Source: Epinephelus fuscoguttatus
Taxonomy: Eukaryota; Chordata; Actinopteri; Perciformes; Serranidae
Assembly: GCF_011397635.1 (NCBI RefSeq)
Contig: NC_064754.1
Location: 29,864,543 to 29,928,542 of the forward strand
Length of the DNA stretch: 64,000 nucleotides
Direction of reading: 5' to 3'
A model generated the notes under the pieces. That model was not told the DNA's origin. It ran no database searches and saw only the letters and a program-made list of their open reading frames with translations. Made by a program: the position numbers and the translations under genes. Of the stretch, positions 33,570 to 44,762 are shown piece after piece. The first letter of the stretch is position 1. Each line of letters opens with the position of its first letter.

Positions 33570-34860
33570 GCTTACAGTATCTGCATTTTTAAAGGCAGGC
33601 TATTATGTAAGTATTGTGGTAGTGCAGGTTGCAGGTGACAATCATCAGCCTAAAATGGTATAAAATTAAGGTATGAAATCGAACTGTTCAGCAGTTTGCT
33701 GGCCAGCGTTAAAACTTTAAATATCTATTTCTCAACTTCTGTTTCTGTAGTTTTTACTCCTTGCCTTTGCAGGGTAGTGCAGCTCTGCAGTATATGTTGA
33801 AACAGCTTGTACAGAAACACTTTTTGTATTTTAAGGACAATGAGGTAAAGTATTAGAGATATGATGGGATGTATTTAAGGTAACATCTAAAACAAGTGTG
33901 CAGATCCGTCACAGTCATATCAGGGGCACTGTGTTTGTCTGTGTGAGTTTGTGTGTAAGTTAATGGTGACGTTAAAGCAGCTCAACATTTTTCAGGTGCC
34001 TCCCTGTAACCGTGGAGACCACAGCTTTGATCTAACAGACCTCATGATACACAAATTCACACAGCATCTGACTCTCATATGCCCCGACTCACTTATCTGA
34101 CCGTCCACAGGTAATAGTAAACAAGCAGCGTGTGTACATATTTTCACATGTTGTCACCATTGCATACACACACACACTTCCTCCGTTTTCACTCTCCAGC
34201 TGCCCCCTCATTCACTCTTTAGCTGCAGGAGGAACTTCAAAAAGAGGCCGAACACAGAGGGGAGCAGGAGTGTGTGTGTTGTGGAAGTATGAGGGAGGAG
34301 TGCATTCCATCCTCTTGTCTCACACACACACACACACACACACACTTTGTCTCCCTCTTGCAAATTAATTACTTCCAACTGCTCCTGGAGTCTTTGATGC
34401 CAAATAAAGCGACGGGCACTTACAGAGGCTGTTAATGGAGTTTGTGTTGGTTGTGTGTCAGTGAGGGAAGCTTAACTTACAGCTGAAACTCCGTCCTTAA
34501 ATTCAGCGTCACACTACTTAACTTACTCATATAAACTGCCTTGAAATATAGAATTCCTCAAAATTATTTCCCCCATGATTTATGTGAAGACAAAATATTC
34601 ACTAGTAACTGCTGGCTCGTAGTTACTCATTTGTTTATTATATAGACAAATTTGGACATTCAAAGGCTGTAATGAAAAGTTGTGGTGTCAGCACATGGGG
34701 CCTCTGGGTCTGTTTTAGCTGCAGCACTGCTGCTTTGTTACAATAGCGGTCCCTGGTGGCAGCAGTAGCAATGACAAGTGGTTCCTCAAGACCACAACTA
34801 TACTCTGTGGCTGCTGTTACATATTTTTTGAGACAAATGTTCCTGTAGTTGATGCACAAT
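33570..34860. other. Spacer, no gene seen
   Basis: AT-rich DNA with a (CA)n microsatellite at 34320-34346. I looked for splice-flanked conserved exons on both strands and saw none. Confidence 0.5.
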
Positions 34861-34861
34861 T

Positions 34862-35240
34862 AATTTGGTCTCTGGCATAATCACCCAAGACCTCAAGTGG
34901 GAGCTGAACATCAGCTCCTTCATCAAAGAGCAATTTGCTGTCTCTGCTGGACCTGTACGTCTCCAGGACCCTGATGTGGGCAGGAGAGGTTGCAGCTGAC
35001 CCCTTTCAGTCTGAACACAAACTCTCTGCAACACTCGCCTCTGGCAGGAGGCTGCGGTCCATCAGTTTCTTCCCAGCTGTAGCTGGCCTCATCAACAAGG
35101 CCCAGGACCCCACTGACATGGACTCTCATCCCACAGATAACACACATCATTGGCACTACATCTCTGTACACTGATCATACTTGTTATACTTCGTACTGTG
35201 AACCCCTGAACATTACTTGTACAATGTCACACATTTCTGC
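34862..35240 (+). mobile_element. Non-LTR retrotransposon C-terminal remnant
   Basis: The plus-strand frame 34935-35171 includes LLDLYVSRTLMWAGEVAADP, then LASGRRLRSI and SFFPAVAGLINKAQDP. This matches the 'LPSGRRLRS...NSFFPxAVxLIN' tail of fish LINE proteins, with the usual Arg/Lys-rich spacer deleted between RSI and SFFP. Upstream, 'WELNISSFIK' resembles another conserved LINE block. The copy is truncated. Confidence 0.65.
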
Positions 35241-35383
35241 ATGTTATAAATTGTTACCATTTACACCAAAGCACATTCCTTGAATGTAAAAATCTGTTCC
35301 AAAATAAAATAGATTTAGTCAAAATGCTGCCAGTGAATTATTATTTATTCTTTTTTTGTTTGTTTTAGTAATTAAGTTGAATA

Positions 35384-35712
35384 AGATCCACAGTGAAGAT
35401 GTCCATGCATGGAGAAGACGCTGTGCAGTGGGCCTGCACAGCTTCAGCTTCAGTGAAATGTCAAAGTTCATCCATCAATGCTCAACATTACAGCTCTGCT
35501 TAAGAAAGTCTTAATGACTCAAAGAGTTAGATGTGTCTGACATCAGGTACAGACAACAAAGCAAGCAGCACACATCTTCAACATCAAGTCCAAAAATACC
35601 AATTTTCCAACATCTGATTAAGATCAGCAGTGAAGGTGTCCATGCGTGGAGAGGAGGGCAGCTGAGGCTGAAAAGTGGGCCTGCACAGCATCACCTTCGT
35701 TGGGTGACACCT
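35384..35712. repeat. Imperfect direct duplication next to the minisatellite
   Basis: The blocks 'aagatccacagtgaagatg' and 'agtgggcctgcacagcttc' (35384-35450) recur as 'aagatcagcagtgaaggtg' and 'agtgggcctgcacagcatc' (35618-35692), about 234 bp away. The right copy adjoins the minisatellite and, on the minus strand, forms an open frame continuous with the array's threonine/glutamine frame. Confidence 0.7.
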
Positions 35713-35723
35713 TTCCTCCAATG

Positions 35724-38700
35724 TCCTTTGAGTCTCAGTGGGTGGACTCTGTGTTTGAGACTCAGTGGGTAGACTGTGTTTGAGTCTCAGTGGGTGGACT
35801 CTGTGTTTGAGACTCAGTGGGTGGACTCTGTGTTTGAGACTCAGTGGGTGGACTCTGTGTTTGAGTCTCAGTGGGCGGACTCCGTGTTTCAATCTCAGTG
35901 GGTAGACTGTGTCCTTTGAGTCTCAGTGGGTAGACTCCGTGTTTGAGTCTTAGTGGGTAGACTGTGTTTGAGTCTCAGTGGGTGGACTGTGTTTGAGTCT
36001 CAGTGGGCGGACTCTGTGTTTAAGTCTCAGTGGGTAGACTGTGTTTGAGACTCAGTGGGTGGACTGTGTTTGAGTCTCAGTGGGTGGACTCCGTGTTTGA
36101 GTCTCAGTGGGCGGACTCCGTGTGTGAGTCTCAGTGGGCGGACTCTGTGTTTGAGTCTCAGTGGGCGGACTCTGTGTTTGAGTCTCAAGTCTCAGTGGGC
36201 GGACTCTGTGTTTGAGTCTCAGTGGGTGGACTCCGTGTTTGAGTCTCAGTGGATAGACTGTGTTTGAGTCTCAGTGGGCGGACTCTGTGTTTGAGTCTCA
36301 GTGGGTGGACTCTGTGTTTGAGACTCAGTGGGTAGACTGTGTTTGAGTCTCAGTGGGTGGACTCTGTGTTTGAGACTCAGTGGGTGGACTCTGTGTTTGA
36401 GACTCAGTGGGTGGACTCTGTGTTTGAGTCTCAGTGGGCGGACTCCATGTTTCAATCTCAGTGGGTAGACTGTGTCCTTTGAGTCTCAGTGGGTAGACTC
36501 CGTGTTTGAGTCTTAGTGGGTAGACTGTGTTTGAGTCTCAGTGGGTGGACTGTGTTTGAGTCTCAGTGGGCGGACTCTGTGTTTAAGTCTCAGTGGGTAG
36601 ACTGTGTTTGAGACTCAGTGGGTGGACTGTGTTTGAGTCTCAGTGGGTGGACTCCGTGTTTGAGTCTCAGTGGGTAGACTGTGTTTGAGTCTCAGTGGGC
36701 GGACTCTGTGTTTGAGTCTCAGTGGGCGGACTCTGTGTTTGAGTCTCAAGTCTCAGTGGGCGGACTCTGTGTTTGAGTCTCAGTGGGTGGACTCCGTGTT
36801 TGAGTCTCAGTGGATAGACTGTGTTTGAGTCTCAGTGGGCGGACTCTGTGTTTGAGTCTCAGTGGGTGGACTCTGTGTTTGAGTCTCAGTGGGTAGACTC
36901 TGTGTTTGAGTCTCAAGTCTCAGTGGGCGGACTCTGTGTTTGAGTCTCAGTGGGTGGACTCCGTGTTTGAGTCTCAGTGGATAGATTGTGTTTGAGTCTC
37001 AGTGGGCGGACTCCGTGTTTGAGTCTCAGTGGGCGGACTCCGTGTTTGAGTCTCAGTGGGTGGACTCTGTGTTTGAGACTCAGTGGGTGGACTCTGTGTT
37101 TGAGTCTCAGTGGGTAGACTCTGTGTTTGAGTCTCAGTGGGCGGACTCCCTGTTTGAGTCTCAGTGGGTGGACTCTGTGTTTGTGTCTCAGTGGGTGGAC
37201 TGTGTTTGAGTCTCAGTGGGTAGACTGTGTTTGAGTCTCAGTGGGCGGACTCTGTGTTTAAGTCTCAGTGGGTAGACTGTGTTTGACACTCAGTGGGTGG
37301 ACTGTGTTTGAGTCTCAGTGGGTGGACTGTGTTTGACACTCAGTGGGTGGACTGTGTTTGAGTCTCAGTGGGTGGACTCCGTGTTTGAGTCTCAGTGGGT
37401 AGACTGTGTTTGAGTCTCAGGGGGTGGACTGTGTTTGAGACTCAGTGGGTGGACTCTGTGTTTGAGTCTCAGTGGGTAGACTGTGTTTGAGTCTCAGTGG
37501 GTGGACTATGTTTGAGTCTCAGTGGGTAGACTGTGTTTGATTCTCAGTGGGTAGACTGTGTTTGAGTCTCAGTGGGTGGACTCTGTGTTTGAGTCTCAGT
37601 GGGTAGACTGTGTTCGAGTCTCAGTGGGCGGACTCTGTGTTTGAGTCTCAGTGGGTAGACTGTGTTTGAGTCTCAGTGGGTAGACTGTGTTTGAGTCTCA
37701 GTGGGCGGACTCCGTGTTTGAGTCTCAGTGGGCGGACTCCGTGTGTGAGTCTCAGTGGGCGGACTCCGTGTTTGAGTCTCAGTGGGTGGACTGTGTTTGA
37801 GTCTCAGTGGGCGGACTCTGTGTTTGAGTCTCAGTGGGTGGACTCTGTGTTTGTGTCTCAGTGGGTGGACTGTGTTTGAATCTCAGTGGGTAGACTGTGT
37901 TTGAGTCTCAGTGGGCGGACTCCGTGTTTGAGTCTCAGTGAGTGGACTGTGTTTGAGTCTCAGTGGGTAGACTGTGTTTGAGTCTCAGTGGGCGGACTCC
38001 GTGTTTGAGTCTCAGTGGGTGGACTGTGTTTGAGTCTCAGTGGGTGGACTGTGTTTGAGTCTCAGTGGGCGGACTCTGTGTTTGAGTCTCAGTGGGTGGA
38101 CTCCGTGTTTGAGTCTCAGTGGGCGGACTCTGTGTTTGAGTCTCAGTGGGCGGACTCCGTGTGTGAGTCTCAGTGGGCGGACTCCGTGTTTGAGTCTCAG
38201 TGGGTGGACTGTGTTTGAGTCTCAGTGGGCGGACTCTGTGTTTGAGTCTCAGTGGGTGGACTCTGTGTTTGAGACTCAGTGGGCGGACTCCGTGTTTGAG
38301 TCTCAGTGAGTGGACTGTGTTTGAGTCTCAGTGGGTAGACTGTGTTTGAGTCTCAGTGGGCGGACTCCGTGTTTGAGTCTCAGTGGGTGGACTGTGTTTG
38401 AGTCTCAGTGGGTGGACTGTGTTTGAGTCTCAGTGGGCGGACTCTGTGTTTGAGTCTCAGTGGGTAGACTGTGTGTTTGAGTCTCAGTGGGTGGACTGTG
38501 TTTGAGTCTCAGTGGGCGGACTCCGTGTTTGAGTCTCAGTGGGTGGACTGTGTTTGAGTCTCAGTGGGTAGACTGTGTTTGAGTCTCAGTGGGTAGACTG
38601 TGTTTGAGTCTCAGTGGGTGGACTCTGTGTTTGAGTCTCAGTGGGTAGACTGTGTTTGAGTCTCAGTGGGTGGACTCTGTGTTTCAGTCTCAGTGGGTGG

Positions 38701-38745
38701 ACTGTGTTTCAGTCTCAGTGGATGGACTCCGTGTTTGAGTCAGTG
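35724..38745. repeat. 3-kb minisatellite of 25- and 27-bp units
   Basis: About 115 tandem copies of a unit whose plus strand is GTTTGAGTCTCAGTGGG(T/C)(G/A)GACT followed by either CYGT (27-bp form) or GT (25-bp form). Other variants include GAGACTC for GAGTCTC and a 'GTCCTTTGAG' unit. There is higher-order structure: the block with the 'GTCCTTTGAG' unit at 35911 recurs at 36474, a 563-bp offset with the same order of variants. In phase, the minus strand reads SPPTETQTQ and the plus strand SVFESQWVD; both are by-products of a stop-free 27-bp unit. The array's right end overlaps the last exon of the HMG-box gene. Confidence 0.95.
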
Positions 38746-41099
38746 CAAGGGGTGAGGTCAGAGATGTGGATACTGTTCTCAGAGAATCCAGCCTGGAGGC
38801 CTTGCTCCTCTGTGTCTTCCTCCTCTTGCCCTAAACACAAAAAGACACATTAGACTTCCCACCTCTGATATCAGCTGATAAAATCTCTGTGTTTGATCAG
38901 CTCTAGTGTCGTGAGTGTGTGGTGATAGAAACATGTATGAGTTGTGTGTGAGCAGGGTGTACTTACATAGTTGTCCTGGGTGGACCACTCAGGGTGCTGC
39001 TGGGAATGGAGCAGTCGTTCTGTTTCGGCCTGGCTGAAATATTTGGCCTGCTGCTCCTTCGTCAGTGACTTCCACTGTGGACAGAAGAAAACACACTGTC
39101 AATCAGTGCACATACACACACACACACAGAGTTTGTCTCAAACATACGGACCAAACACACTTACCCTCTGTCCCAGCAGCGTATTCACGGCCGCACTGCC
39201 TCTCTCTGCAACTTCCGCCTCAACATGTGTCCTCTGTTCTTTCAGAAAGAGCATGAAGGCATTTGGAGGCCTCTTTATGTACGGCCAATCATTGTCATGT
39301 TGGCTGTCGCGCTTTCTTTTTCTACAAGAAAAAACAGAAGGAGTTCATGTTACTGCTGTATAAAACTGTGAGGAATGATGTTAAGTAAGCATAATGATAA
39401 AAGACATTAACCCTGTTTGTGCTGTGTTGTTAAAATAAAACTCATTAAAAGAGACTGATTATAATAATATTAAACATTTTGGTAGAGAAAATACACCTGA
39501 AATGAAACAATAGCTGCTTCAAATAACATCATTGTAGAAAAGTACATTTTGACTAAAACTGTCTGGAGAAAACTTACTTTGAGTTGGAGGTGTTCTGTGG
39601 AGGAGCAGCATAGACGGGAGGAGCGTCACCTCCTGCAATCACTTCGTACAACAGCTGTCCGTTACTACACAGACAAAGGGAGACGGATTAACACATTAGA
39701 TAATAGCCGATTGTTTCTGAGACGATACAAACAGAAGCTCAAAAGTTGTGTGTGTTTGCAGTCATGTGTGTGTAACTTACAGCACTCCAACAAAGCGCAG
39801 GCTCTGGCTTTCAGCGAGCTTTACCACTGGCACATTGGTAAACTGGAAAGACACAAACATACACACAGAACAGGTGATGAGACAAGCTGCAGTGGTGTCA
39901 TCTGACCACCAGGGGTCAGAATGTCCACTCTCTTTGAGTTATAATGACACACGGGGAGCTGCTGAGGGTCACAGGGGTCAGGAGTGTGGATTCATGCAAA
40001 ATTATGTCTTCAAGGCACTGAGAAGAAGTGGGAAGCATTGGAAAGTAAAATTCTGCAACATGCTAAGTGAACTTAATTCACAGTCAGAGTGTGTGAGGTT
40101 ATTTGGGGTCTTACTGGCTGTGGAGGAGGAGCAGGGTAACTGAAGGCTGCTGCTGTCTGTGGAAGAGCAGCAGGGTGACCGACACCTGCAGCGGTCGGGA
40201 CGTCTTCCACAGGCCATAGATATGGCAGGTACTGTGGAGAGAGAGCAAAGGTTAACCAGCCATAAGAGACTGTTTGCTTTGTGTGTGTCATCCGTGAGTA
40301 TTCAAGTCTCCACCAAATCACTTGTATGATGATGAGGAGACTGTATTACCAACATCCAACAGAGCAATAATTGGAGGCTGATCACAAGGATGGAAATTTT
40401 ACCATCAGCATGTGTGTCATCTACATAAAACTGTATTTTTGTCTGGTTTCTTTTCCAGGAAAGTGTTAAATCAGAACAAAGTTACCGTCACTCGACAGCT
40501 TCACTGCACTGAGCTGTCTTGAGTTATTACTTTTGAATCATGACTGATTGGGAGTTATGTAGTTTATCCATCATCAGAGCCTCACAGTGAACACGTGAAG
40601 GGACAACAGAGTGAGCTCACACTAAATTTAGCCTTTTTTCTTTTCTTGTTTTATGCATAAAGCCTCCACCATTAAGATTAGAACCAGTATTGATCTGCTC
40701 CTAATGATACCTTTCCCTCACTTATACTTAGGATCATACCTGTCCCTGGCAACAGGCACCTGCACCACAATGCAGATGACCTGGTTGCATGATGTCCCCT
40801 TGATGCAGAGGTCCATCAGAAATGGTGGGAGCAGCCATTAATGGATGTTGCTCCTCAGACATATAATGATCTGCTCCTAGTGGGATACAGTCACCATATC
40901 CTCCATACTGGCTATCTGCTGGCTGAAGCTGGGTGTTGGGTTCCAGCCCAGCAGACACAGGAGCAGGGGTTGTAGGTGGAGGAGATGGAGGGTTGGTTGT
41001 GCCGTTCAGTAACTCATGAACAGCGCCTATGAGAGTGGTGACCACCTCTCCCCACTCCATCTCCTCTAAAGCACGTTCAACTTCTGCATGGAGATCCAT
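38690..41099 (-). CDS. Divergent TCF/LEF-type HMG-box protein, seven exons
   Basis: Exons on the minus strand: 41099-40740, 40231-40115, 39842-39781, 39664-39578, 39321-39165, 39074-38967, 38830-38690. All junctions are GT-AG, phases agree, and the product is 343 residues. The HMG box is at about residues 222-290: PYIKRPPNAFMLFLKEQR, SAAVNTLLGQR, then WKSLTKEQQAKYF and HPEWSTQDNY. It aligns without gaps to TCF7/LEF1 boxes and is followed by the basic tail GKRRKTQRSK. A KKRKR cluster precedes the box. The N-terminus (EVERALEEMEWGEVVTTLI) is acidic and helical-looking, then Pro/Gln-rich; I see no TCF beta-catenin-binding motif and no C-clamp. The last ten or so residues (STETETQSTH) are minisatellite-encoded. 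It is probably a nuclear DNA-binding protein; target and orthology are unknown. Confidence 0.85.
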
Positions 41100-42180
41100 T
41101 TTGGATACAGAGATGTCGAAGGTGCTGTCTCTCTGCAGCTGGTTGTCTCTGAACTCCAGAAGAACGACTGTGTCGGACTCTGTCTGGTGGTTTCAGGAAG
41201 CTGGTTTGGAGACACTGTTGTGTGGAGTAACATATATCACATTATACCAATTCAGGGATGTATTGTATGTTTTAGCTCACCACTAGATCAGTTAAGAAAT
41301 TATGATGCTGCTTTGTCTTGGATTTAACTTCACCTGGACCCACGATTACATTAAAACGCTGCTCACATGTGCATCAATAATAAAACTCCAGATTTATAAC
41401 ATTAACAATAGTACGACACTTTGAAAGGAGCCAATCTGCATGATGGGTGCTTTTATTCATATTTCTGTACTTTACTTCAGTAAAATTTGAAGGCAGCTCA
41501 GACATTTACGTGTGAAATTAAGTATTTTTACATCGAGGCACTGGTATATTTACTGAAGTTAAATATCTGAATACCAGCGGTGTAGATTTATTTAAGTGTG
41601 TAACATTACTCAAGTGCAACTTTAAGCTAGTGGAGTATTTGCAGTTTTTGCTACTTTACATTTATATTTACCACATTTCAGAGGCAAATGGACTTTTTTT
41701 TTTACTCCATTACAACAGCTGTAGTTAAGTTACTTTGCAGATTAAGATTTTACACACAACACTATCCTGACAGTTGGTTTTATAGGAACATTAAGTTATA
41801 CTGTGTAACATGAGTATCCTCCTCGGCCAGTTTCAACATTCATTTACTGGTGTCACGTTTAAATGCATCAGTAATAATCGTTTAATATATAATAACATTT
41901 GACTGATAAGCAGCATAATGAGTGTTTCTACTTTGTATAATTTAACTACATTTTGCTGACAATACTTCTGTAGTTTAAGCTCTACGGTTAAATTATGAAT
42001 TTACGTCATATTAATACTTTCAGACTGAAGGGACATGTTGTAGAAACAGCTGACACTTTGGAGAAAATACTAATCTAACATTTCTGTAACCTTCTCAAAT
42101 CGCGCACTTCCGTACTTAGACTTAATATTTTGAGTGCCTAAAGTTGAGTGTGGAACGTGGAAACTTCTCGTCCTCAATAG
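41100..42180 (-). other. 5' flank or 5' UTR/intron of the HMG-box gene
   Basis: AT-rich DNA between the HMG-box gene's ATG and the promoter-like region at 42181. No coding block was recognised. A TA-rich repeat-like patch lies at 41400-42000. Confidence 0.4.
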
Positions 42181-42484
42181 CCGCCATCTTGCTACGTAGC
42201 GGATTTTCTGAGTATGGTGTATTAGCACCTTTATGTGTACTAGCACTTTAATTTCGATGAGTAGGCATGGCAAATTGCACAGCTCAGATGAGCAAATATC
42301 TTTTTGCACATTGGTCCCTATCTGGTTACCAGTATGTTTTTTAATGCTGAAAGTGTAACTGTTTTTATGTATTTTTGTTCGTATGTTTCTTGCTGTTTAT
42401 GTAGCAGTACCCTGTCTCTAATTCAAATTTCTCCCAAGGGAGACAAATAAATGAACTTTGACTTTGGAACAAAATGGCGGCCGA
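42181..42484. promoter_or_regulatory. Candidate bidirectional promoter with opposed YY1-type motifs
   Basis: GCCGCCATCTTG at 42180-42191 is the inverted form of CAAGATGGCGGC, and AAAATGGCGGC lies at 42471-42481 on the plus strand. These are the classic YY1 positions at the start of housekeeping transcripts, and they face away from each other about 290 bp apart. A minus-strand transcript could feed the HMG-box gene; a plus-strand transcript would start near the small ORF at 42474. Promoter activity is inferred. Confidence 0.45.
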
Positions 42485-42590
42485 GGACTGTGCGACCGTG
42501 AACGTCGCTGCATTGTACAAATACATGTGTTTTTTTGCACTAAGCACCACTACACTGTTGTCGGGATATAACCAGCAGTATGTTTATTAG
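42474..42590 (+). CDS. Small ORF or first coding exon at a YY1-type start, unidentified
   Basis: An ATG inside AAAATGGCGGC opens a 38-residue frame beginning MAAEDCATVNVAALYKYMCF, with a hydrophobic stretch (YMCFFALSTTTLLSG), ending in TAG at 42588-42590. A possible donor (CAGCA then GTATGT at 42578) would make it a first exon instead. I do not recognise the protein and found no convincing downstream exon. ATGs within YY1 motifs are common by chance, so coding status is uncertain. Confidence 0.3.
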   Translation: MAAEDCATVNVAALYKYMCFFALSTTTLLSGYNQQYVY

Positions 42591-43645
42591 GTTAATGTAG
42601 CAGTCTGTAATGATTTGCTACCGCCAACGATAACGCTAACGCTAATGCTAGTTTGCTAGCTAGCTAATTTGCAGTATCATTTTCCGTGAGTGCACAACGG
42701 CAGTGTTTGGTTTGAGACAACACTACCCTGTCGAAATTTGCGCACTAACGTTACGCCCATGGCTACATAGTGCACATAGTATACTACACAGAAGTATAGG
42801 AAAGTTAGAAGCTAGCCATAACTGTGAGAAATGCATCTGTTACTGCAGGTTTCCACGTTAGCTAACCAGCTACCTGTTGAACTACGTACCTGTTAGTTGT
42901 TGCGTTGACTGACGGTTCGGTTCGCTAACTGTTGAGTTTGGGATTTTCCACGATATCGTCTCGATGTATGTCACTCACAAATGTGTGGTTCACACGGCGA
43001 AGGCTACTGGTGAAATGGTGAAATGAGCCACCGTGAGGGTTATTTGTAAAGTCGCATGTTCCATAATTCCATCATCTGATTCCATTCTGAATCTTTAGGC
43101 TTGACTCCAGTGACGTTTCAAAATTGGTGTGCATTTTTTAAAGTCACTTTTTATCACATTTACAGCAATATTTGAAGTGTAATGTCACAGTTAAATCTAG
43201 ATATCAAATGTTAAGCGTAAATGTTAAATCTAAATCCAATTTATTTACATATCTTAATGACACCGAAATGTTTCACTTCTCTAGCTATTTTTTTTTATTT
43301 ATTTATGCCATGAAAGCTTACAGAAGGAGAAAATTCAAAAACTGTCCCACTCCCCCTCAATTCTCCCTAATAATATGTCAGTCCTAATGTACCCTTAATG
43401 TTCGTGTTGCTGTTACTGTGCACTGTCCAAATACTTGAACAAACTGTATTTTGATGCTTTGGCAACATTGTTCTTGAAACTTTCATGCCAATTAAGCCCT
43501 TTTCAGTATTTCAATAATTTATGCTGCTTTATACATCTATCTATTCATGAATTTTTTTAATGAAATGGTTTTGCTAACAGATAATTTCCATTTGAAAAAT
43601 CAGTTGGATCGTTAGTGTTTAATGAAAAAACACATGAGCTTACAA
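42591..43645. other. Spacer, no gene seen
   Basis: AT-rich DNA with CpG-containing sequence in the first 350 bp, consistent with a promoter-proximal region, and no recognisable exon afterwards. Confidence 0.4.
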
Positions 43646-43649
43646 ACAG

Positions 43650-44300
43650 GTGAACGATATATTAAGTTATTCTCAAATGAACAAAGAACACAATCATACA
43701 CTATACACATATTTTTTTTGTTTATTTTCTCCCCCTAAATCATTCCCTCATCCTCCAAATCCTCCAAACACAGACCAAATCACACGGCCTCAAATGTCAC
43801 AGAGCACCTACAGTATTAATAACTCAAGGAGTATGTACACAAAATTAATAAATAACATACATGAGGGTGTTAAGAAGAAAAAGGAAACAGATAAACAAGT
43901 AGTGGGCGAGACAGGAGCCCAAGATTTTTGAATCTATAGAGATTTGATAAAGTATTGTATGATCAGATCCCAGGTGGAGTTGAATTCCTCAGGATGTTCC
44001 CTGAACCAAAGCCCCCCCCACAAATTTTAGGAAAAACACTAAATCCTGCAACCACACAGAAGAATTTTGGAGGTGGAGTGACTTCTAATTCATTATGGTT
44101 CTCCTACGTGTCAAAAGGGTTCAGAAAGTCACCCTGAACACCAGAGATGCACATCCAGGCACTGGGTTGAAGACTGTGAAAGACTTTTTATATTGTATCC
44201 CAGTAATTTGTCAGTTGTGGGCAGAGCCAAAACGTGTGTATAAGATCTGCTGGAGAACTGTGACATCTATTGCAGCTGATGTCTCCACTACATTTGTGTA
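43650..44300 (-). mobile_element. L1/Tx1-like LINE C-terminal fragment
   Basis: The minus strand at about 44290-44190 encodes CNRCHSSPADLIHTFWLCPQ followed by LTNYWDTI. This matches the conserved C-terminal Cys/His motif (CxxC...HxFWxCPxL...YW) downstream of reverse transcriptase in L1/Tx1-type elements. The reading frame is broken afterwards and no RT core is present. AT-rich, low-complexity sequence at 43660-43900 may be part of the same relic. Confidence 0.6.
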
Positions 44301-44762
44301 GGTTTTGGTACATTTCTGTGAACTGTATTTAATTATATCAAGACAACAGTTAAAAACAAATTCAGCCTAAAAATTAGAGTCAAAACCTCAGTCTCAGTTC
44401 TACTGAGCTAAATGTCAGAATATGAAATCAGATGCACAGAAATAAAGTTAAGTTCAGCCAATAAAGCGACATTTGAATTTGACAGTTTTGTGAATTTATC
44501 ATCTTTATGTGATTTATTACATTGGTAAAATGAAGACCTGTTTACAAGACATTTGATAATGCCTTTGGGGGCACTATCGATTGACCAGCTGTTGTTTGCC
44601 TGAAATGATACAAAAGGTAAACAACTAAACGGCTGAAAATATGTTATTATGCCCCTCACATGCAGCTCAGATCCTGCTTTAGTTTAGCTCCTTACTTCTG
44701 GCACTGATTGGTTGTGATCATAACTTTACATGAGTGAAATATAAAAGTCACACCATCACTAA

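Noticed and set aside
36030..38309. Open plus-strand frames encoding repeated FESQWVDSV peptides
   Set aside because: They exist only because the 27-bp unit has no stop in that phase, they end wherever a 25-bp unit occurs, and no start context or splice signals support them.
35724..38745. Possible CRISPR array because of many short direct repeats
   Set aside because: The units are head-to-tail without unique spacers, in a eukaryotic genome; it is a minisatellite.
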